DNA of 8,661 bases. Origin: Synechococcales cyanobacterium PMM_0002 (GTDB taxonomy: Bacteria > Cyanobacteriota > Cyanobacteriia > Elainellales > Elainellaceae). The stretch spans positions 1 to 8,661 of the forward strand of contig CASBQX010000369.1 in assembly GCA_949127925.1 (NCBI GenBank), read 5' to 3'. How positions within the stretch are numbered: position 1 is the stretch's first letter; the number at the start of each line of letters is the position of its first letter. The notes under the pieces are model-generated. The model made no database searches. It was given only the letters and a program-made list of their open reading frames with translations, and was not told where the DNA came from. Positions 5,787 to 8,661 of this stretch are shown piece after piece. The position numbers were made by a program, and so were the translations under genes.

Positions 5787-6857
5787 ATGCCGACAGTTTT
5801 AGCGCTTGAAACTAGCTGTGACGAGACAGCCGTGGCAGTGGTACGCGATCGCCACGTCCTCAGCAATGTTGTGTCGTCCCAAATTACGATTCACCAACAG
5901 TATGGCGGCGTGGTGCCTGAGGTGGCATCGCGGCAGCATTTGGAAACCATGAACTGGGCGATCGCCCAAGCCCTGCAAGACTCTGGGCTACAGTGGTCAG
6001 GCATTGACGGGGTGGCAGCGACCTGTGCCCCTGGCCTAGTGGGGGCGCTGCTGGTGGGGCTGACGGCAGCAAAAACCCTGGCCATGGTGCACCAAAAGCC
6101 ATTCCTGGGGATGCACCACTTAGAAGGGCACATCTATGCCTCTTATTTAAGCGAACCCGATTTGCAGCCGCCATTTTTGTGTTTGCTGGTATCGGGTGGG
6201 CACACCAGCCTGATTTATGTGAAAGACTGTGGCCAGTACGAAACGCTCGGTGCCACCCGCGATGATGCCGCCGGAGAAGCCTTCGACAAAGTCGCCCGCC
6301 TGATGCAGTTGGGCTATCCGGGCGGGCCCGTGATCGATCGCCTTGCCCAAGACGGCAATCCCAACGCCTTTGCCCTACCCGAAGGGCAGATTTCGCTACC
6401 CGGCGGCGGCTACCACCCGTATGACTCTAGCTTTAGCGGACTCAAAACAGCCATGCTGCGCCTAGTGCAAACCTTGCAGAAAGACACCAACGTGCTCCCG
6501 GTGGCAGACCTGTCGGCTAGTTTCCAGGCAGCGGTGGCTAAGGCGTTGACCAAGCGGGCGATCGCCTGTGCCCTAGACTATGGACTCTCTACGATTACCA
6601 TTGGCGGCGGGGTGGCGGCCAATAGCGGGCTACGGCAGCATCTGCAACAGGCGGCAGCGGCCAAAAACCTGCGCGTCCTATTTCCACCGCTCAAGTTTTG
6701 CACCGACAACGCCGCCATGATTGCCTGCGCCGCTGCCGACCACCTCAGCCGAGGCCATGTTTCCCTACTGACTCTAGGCGTGCAGTCGCGCATGGAGCTG
6801 AGCGATGTGATGCAGCTATATGGCGATGTGACGCAGCTATATGGCGATCGCCCCTAA
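5787..6857 (+). CDS. tsaD: tRNA N6-threonylcarbamoyladenosine synthase, catalytic subunit TsaD
   Basis: TsaD transfers the threonylcarbamoyl group from threonylcarbamoyl-AMP to A37 of ANN-decoding tRNAs in the cytoplasm, acting with TsaB and TsaE (the intermediate is made by TsaC). At 356 residues it is slightly longer than usual. It begins with the ASKHA phosphate-loop LALETSCDET (5-14). The metal-binding His111 and His115 lie in HHLEGH. Other landmarks are VSGGHT (135-140), GEAFDKVAR (163-171), GYPGGP (176-181), SFSGLKTA (215-222), TIGGGVAAN (271-279) and the third metal ligand Asp307 in FCTDNAAM. The start is ATG 5787; no ribosome-binding site is obvious. The C-terminus carries an in-frame 7-residue duplication (MQLYGDV/TQLYGDR). 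The gene is divergent from psaF and converges with the methyltransferase gene, 31 bases away. Older names are gcp and ygjD. Confidence 0.97.
   Translation: MPTVLALETSCDETAVAVVRDRHVLSNVVSSQITIHQQYGGVVPEVASRQHLETMNWAIAQALQDSGLQWSGIDGVAATCAPGLVGALLVGLTAAKTLAMVHQKPFLGMHHLEGHIYASYLSEPDLQPPFLCLLVSGGHTSLIYVKDCGQYETLGATRDDAAGEAFDKVARLMQLGYPGGPVIDRLAQDGNPNAFALPEGQISLPGGGYHPYDSSFSGLKTAMLRLVQTLQKDTNVLPVADLSASFQAAVAKALTKRAIACALDYGLSTITIGGGVAANSGLRQHLQQAAAAKNLRVLFPPLKFCTDNAAMIACAAADHLSRGHVSLLTLGVQSRMELSDVMQLYGDVTQLYGDRP
6804..6845 (+). repeat. 21-base tandem duplication at the tsaD 3' end
   Basis: GATGTGATGCAGCTATATGGC (6804-6824) is followed directly by a copy with a single T-to-C change (6825-6845). 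It is in frame and adds seven residues to the end of TsaD. A HIP1 octamer (6844-6851) overlaps the end of the second copy. The near identity suggests a recent duplication. Confidence 0.9.
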
Positions 6858-6888
6858 CGTTGAAAGGTTGGCAGGTCAGGTGCGATCA

Positions 6889-7752
6889 TCACTTCGTGGC
6901 CGAACCGACAAGGCACTCACCCGGCACCTCGAACCCAGCAGGCGATTCGAAACTACGCATTGAGGTTTCTACTTCGTTCCACGCCGACTCGCATTCTTGA
7001 GGAGACAGGTGAACCATCATTGCATTGAATGCACCGAAGGCTTCTCGGGCGAGCTGCACGTACTCGGCAGAACTGCCCATTCTATGGGGCACCGGCACAG
7101 CGCGAACCTCGGGGCCGGCAAATCCGGCTTCACGGAAGATGCCTTCGAGCACCCCAGAACCGCCAAGGCTAAACGGTCCGGGTTGCCCCAGAACGGGCGG
7201 CGGGAGTTGCGCGCACCGGCGGATGATGGAAGCTGGCACAGCACCCCAACTGTTTCGTTCGGGCGTGGAAAAGACAACGACGGCGACCCGCCCGCCCGCT
7301 TTCAGGGCACGATGCCACTCGCGTAGCGCTGTCACGGGGTACGGCATATACATCAGACCAAGCCGACACAGTACTGCATCAAAGGAAGCGTCAGGGAGAT
7401 CTAATTTCTCGCCGTCCATGACGCGGGTCTCAATCTGTTTGAGTCCACGTTCATGGGCTACCTCGAGCGCAAGCTCAACGATCCCTGCCGAGATGTCGGT
7501 TGCCAGCACGTAACAGCTAGACCCAACCCGTTCGGCGGCACTGACAGCCGGTTCGCCTGCTCCGGCAGCGATGTCTAGGATGCGCTGACCTGGCTGAAGT
7601 CGAGCCAAGTCGAGCATCTGGCGGGTAACGTCACCATACCAACGATCCAAAATGGGATTCCAGCGTCGCCATGCTGCACCGTCCTTGGTCCATTGCTCTC
7701 GCTGCGCATTCTTGTACTTCGCTGCGTCGAATGAAGGTTGCTGTTCGGCCAC
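6889..7752 (-). CDS. Class I SAM-dependent methyltransferase (UbiE/Methyltransf_11-like)
   Basis: The 287-residue cytoplasmic protein has a Rossmann-type methyltransferase fold. Motif I is ILDIAAGAGEPA (58-69). The acidic residue that should hold the SAM ribose is Asp86 in ATDIS. MDGEKLDLPDASFDAV (112-127) covers motif II, and LKAGGRVAVVVF (150-161) is the post-motif strand. The tail GFEVPGECLVGSATK looks like a natural family end, so the gene appears intact. The substrate cannot be told; it is not demonstrably UbiE or MenG. The GTG at 7752 is chosen because AGGAG lies seven bases before it; the frame extends to another GTG at 7791 without a ribosome-binding site. An attC-like site lies upstream in the same orientation, so the gene may have arrived as a cassette. 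The gene contains no HIP1 octamer, but other parts of the window also lack it. Confidence 0.85.
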   Translation of the reverse strand: MAEQQPSFDAAKYKNAQREQWTKDGAAWRRWNPILDRWYGDVTRQMLDLARLQPGQRILDIAAGAGEPAVSAAERVGSSCYVLATDISAGIVELALEVAHERGLKQIETRVMDGEKLDLPDASFDAVLCRLGLMYMPYPVTALREWHRALKAGGRVAVVVFSTPERNSWGAVPASIIRRCAQLPPPVLGQPGPFSLGGSGVLEGIFREAGFAGPEVRAVPVPHRMGSSAEYVQLAREAFGAFNAMMVHLSPQECESAWNEVETSMRSFESPAGFEVPGECLVGSATK

Positions 7753-7759
7753 GCAAGTT

Positions 7760-7764
7760 CTCCT
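7760..7764 (-). promoter_or_regulatory. Ribosome binding site that sets the methyltransferase start
   Basis: AGGAG lies seven bases before the GTG at 7752 on the minus strand. It decides between that start and the upstream in-frame GTG at 7791, which has no such sequence at the right distance. Confidence 0.75.
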
Positions 7765-7807
7765 ATCGGTTAGTTGTTGATGTTGCTCCACAACGCGGGA
7801 CTTGGAC

Positions 7808-7887
7808 TGCTAACGGCTAAGTTGAGCGACGGCTAGTATCCTCATCGATGTCTTCTCTTGATCATCCGCTCCAACGTGTTGTTAGAC
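7808..7887 (-). mobile_element. attC-like integron recombination site
   Basis: Read on the minus strand, the boxes of an attC site appear in order. R'' is GTCTAAC (7887-7881), then a 5-base spacer (AACAC). L'' is GTTGGAGCG (7875-7867), followed by a 38-base centre. L' is CGCTCAAC (7828-7821), then a 5-base spacer (TTAGC), and R' is CGTTAGCA (7815-7808). L'' and L' are complementary except for one additional G in L'', the extrahelical base expected in attC and on the expected side. R'' and R' are partly complementary around the AAC/GTT triplets. The total of about 80 bases is in the normal range. The orientation places the methyltransferase gene as the next cassette after R'. R' does not fully match GTTRRRY. 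No integrase gene is in the window. It may be a decayed remnant or an attC-like dispersed repeat. Confidence 0.6.
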
Positions 7888-7932
7888 AGCGTTTCCGCGA
7901 CAAGTTCACCGCTTTAGGAATGAATAGTGGCT

Positions 7933-8613
7933 TCATGGGCTACAGCCCTCAATAAAATCGACAGCTTGATGAATAGAGCCAGGTTTCGTCACCATGAGAA
8001 TTGTGGAACCTGCTTCTAGCACCGTGTTGCCGTTGGGAATCACCAGCTTGTCGTGCTGATGCTGTTGATAGCCAATAATTAGCGAGTCAACCGGGAAGCG
8101 TGAGTCTTGCGCAATTTGGGCGAGGCTATATCCAACCACAGAACAAGATGGCGGAATCGATAGCTTGACGACTTCAATTTGCCCTTGTTCAAAGTGCATC
8201 ATCGATTCAACTTGAGGATACTCAATCGCGTTCGCCATCGTTGAAACGGCCAAGTCAATGGCATTGACGACGGTGGTGGCTCCAGCAATCCGGTAAGGTT
8301 CAGCAAAATCGCGGTGGCGCATCCGCACGACAATTTGGGGCACGCCATAGTGTTTGGCCAGCGTCACCATGGCCAAATTCAGCGCATCTTCCCGCAGGAC
8401 GGCGGCGATCGCATCTGCCTTACGAATGCCTGCCTCTAGCAGCATTTCCGTATTCACCGCACTCCCTTCAAACGCCATCACCCCCAACTGCTCGCGCGCG
8501 TAGCGACAGGCATTCGGACTCACATCCAACACCGCCACCGTATGCCCTAAGTTCACCAATGTTTGCGCCAGACTCATGCCAATTACGCCAGCACCCCCAA
8601 TCAGTACGTACAT
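7933..8613 (-). CDS. TrkA/KtrA-type potassium uptake regulatory subunit (RCK protein)
   Basis: Proteins of this family are cytoplasmic, nucleotide-binding gating subunits that assemble on a TrkH/KtrB-type potassium transporter. The 226-residue protein has an N-terminal RCK/TrkA-N Rossmann domain (about 1-120). It starts MYVLIGGAGVIG with a G-x-G-x-x-G loop, and the acidic residue closing the second strand lies in VAVLDVSP. Later landmarks are EGSAVNTEMLLEAGI, LNLAMVTLAKHYGVP, and FEQGQIEVVKLSIP, which leads into a TrkA-C domain (about 145-226) ending in GSTILMVTKPGS. One complete TrkA-N/TrkA-C unit fits the KtrA-like size rather than the doubled E. coli TrkA. The ATG at 8613 has AGGAG (8626-8622) eight bases upstream. 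No partner transporter gene is in view. The strong resemblance to cyanobacterial KtrA is from memory, so no symbol is given. Confidence 0.9.
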   Translation of the reverse strand: MYVLIGGAGVIGMSLAQTLVNLGHTVAVLDVSPNACRYAREQLGVMAFEGSAVNTEMLLEAGIRKADAIAAVLREDALNLAMVTLAKHYGVPQIVVRMRHRDFAEPYRIAGATTVVNAIDLAVSTMANAIEYPQVESMMHFEQGQIEVVKLSIPPSCSVVGYSLAQIAQDSRFPVDSLIIGYQQHQHDKLVIPNGNTVLEAGSTILMVTKPGSIHQAVDFIEGCSP

Positions 8614-8621
8614 CGGTAGAT

Positions 8622-8626
8622 CTCCT
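8622..8626 (-). promoter_or_regulatory. Ribosome binding site of the TrkA-type gene
   Basis: AGGAG lies eight bases before the ATG at 8613. Further upstream, GATTGCT occurs twice on the minus strand (8661-8655 and 8650-8644), running to the window edge. No promoter can be fixed in the 48 bases available. Confidence 0.75.
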
Positions 8627-8661
8627 GCATTTGTATTGGTCTATAGCAATCCTAAGCAATC

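Larger units (their letters stand above)
670..8412. repeat. Dispersed HIP1 octamers (GCGATCGC)
   Basis: Fifteen copies start at 670, 775, 1743, 2053, 2107, 2442, 2934, 3119, 3786, 3994, 5845, 5958, 6558, 6844 and 8405. Such a density is a hallmark of many cyanobacterial chromosomes and supports the taxonomic call. All lie inside genes or at their ends. The two largest gaps are 4002-5844 (end of rqcH plus psaF-psaJ) and 6852-8404 (methyltransferase region). Confidence 0.95.

Noticed and set aside
6858..6920. A second attC on the tsaD side of the methyltransferase
   Set aside because: AACGTTAGGG resembles an R' end, but I found no matching R'' or L''/L' pair within attC distance.
7025..7513. 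Plus-strand open frames inside the methyltransferase gene, including one of 162 residues
   Set aside because: They mirror the codon structure of the minus-strand gene, have no recognisable domain, and overlap a well-supported methyltransferase.
7753..7791. GTG at 7791 as the methyltransferase start (300 residues)
   Set aside because: It lacks a ribosome-binding site, while the GTG at 7752 has AGGAG at ideal spacing and gives a family-like N-terminus.
6852..8404. Absence of HIP1 and high GC as proof that the methyltransferase region is foreign
   Set aside because: The psaF-psaJ region (4002-5844) has an even longer HIP1-free gap. Hand counts of single 60-base lines show tsaD is as GC-rich as the methyltransferase. 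Composition does not separate them.

Overview
The window looks like a cyanobacterial chromosome. It encodes the photosystem I subunits PsaF and PsaJ. It carries 15 copies of the cyanobacterial octamer GCGATCGC (HIP1). It also holds the end of a valyl-tRNA synthetase with a CAAD membrane domain, a domain class named for cyanobacterial aminoacyl-tRNA synthetases. The strain cannot be named from the sequence alone.

Layout. (1) 1-800 (+): 3' end of valS, with a two-helix CAAD membrane insert ahead of the C-terminal coiled-coil arm. (2) 901-1392 (+): a 163-residue coiled-coil protein resembling the N-terminus of the cyanobacterial motility protein HmpF. (3) 1519-1581: a GC-rich repeat containing a 50-base perfect palindrome, lying between two convergent genes. 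(4) 2561-1604 (-): remA (DUF370 family) followed by gmk (guanylate kinase). (5) 2843-4579 (+): rqcH (NFACT family), divergent from remA, with a long foldable leader. (6) 5497-4672 (-): psaF then psaJ, with a strong hairpin between them and a good terminator after psaJ. (7) 5787-6857 (+): tsaD, divergent from psaF, with a small tandem duplication at its C-terminus. (8) 7752-6889 (-): a class I SAM-dependent methyltransferase. Upstream of it at 7887-7808 is a sequence with the box layout of an integron attC recombination site. (9) 8613-7933 (-): a TrkA/KtrA-type potassium-uptake regulatory subunit.

Most of the window is core housekeeping: translation and its quality control (valS, rqcH, tsaD), nucleotide metabolism (gmk), photosynthesis (psaF, psaJ) and potassium homeostasis (trkA type). 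These genes do not form one pathway. remA-gmk and psaF-psaJ are the only likely operons. The accessory element is the methyltransferase with its attC-like site, placed between tsaD and the trkA-type gene. It is the best candidate for something unexpected: a possible integron-cassette remnant in a cyanobacterial chromosome with no integrase in view. I found no tRNA, rRNA, CRISPR array, transposase or complete new multi-gene system. No stretch longer than 300 bases lacks a gene.
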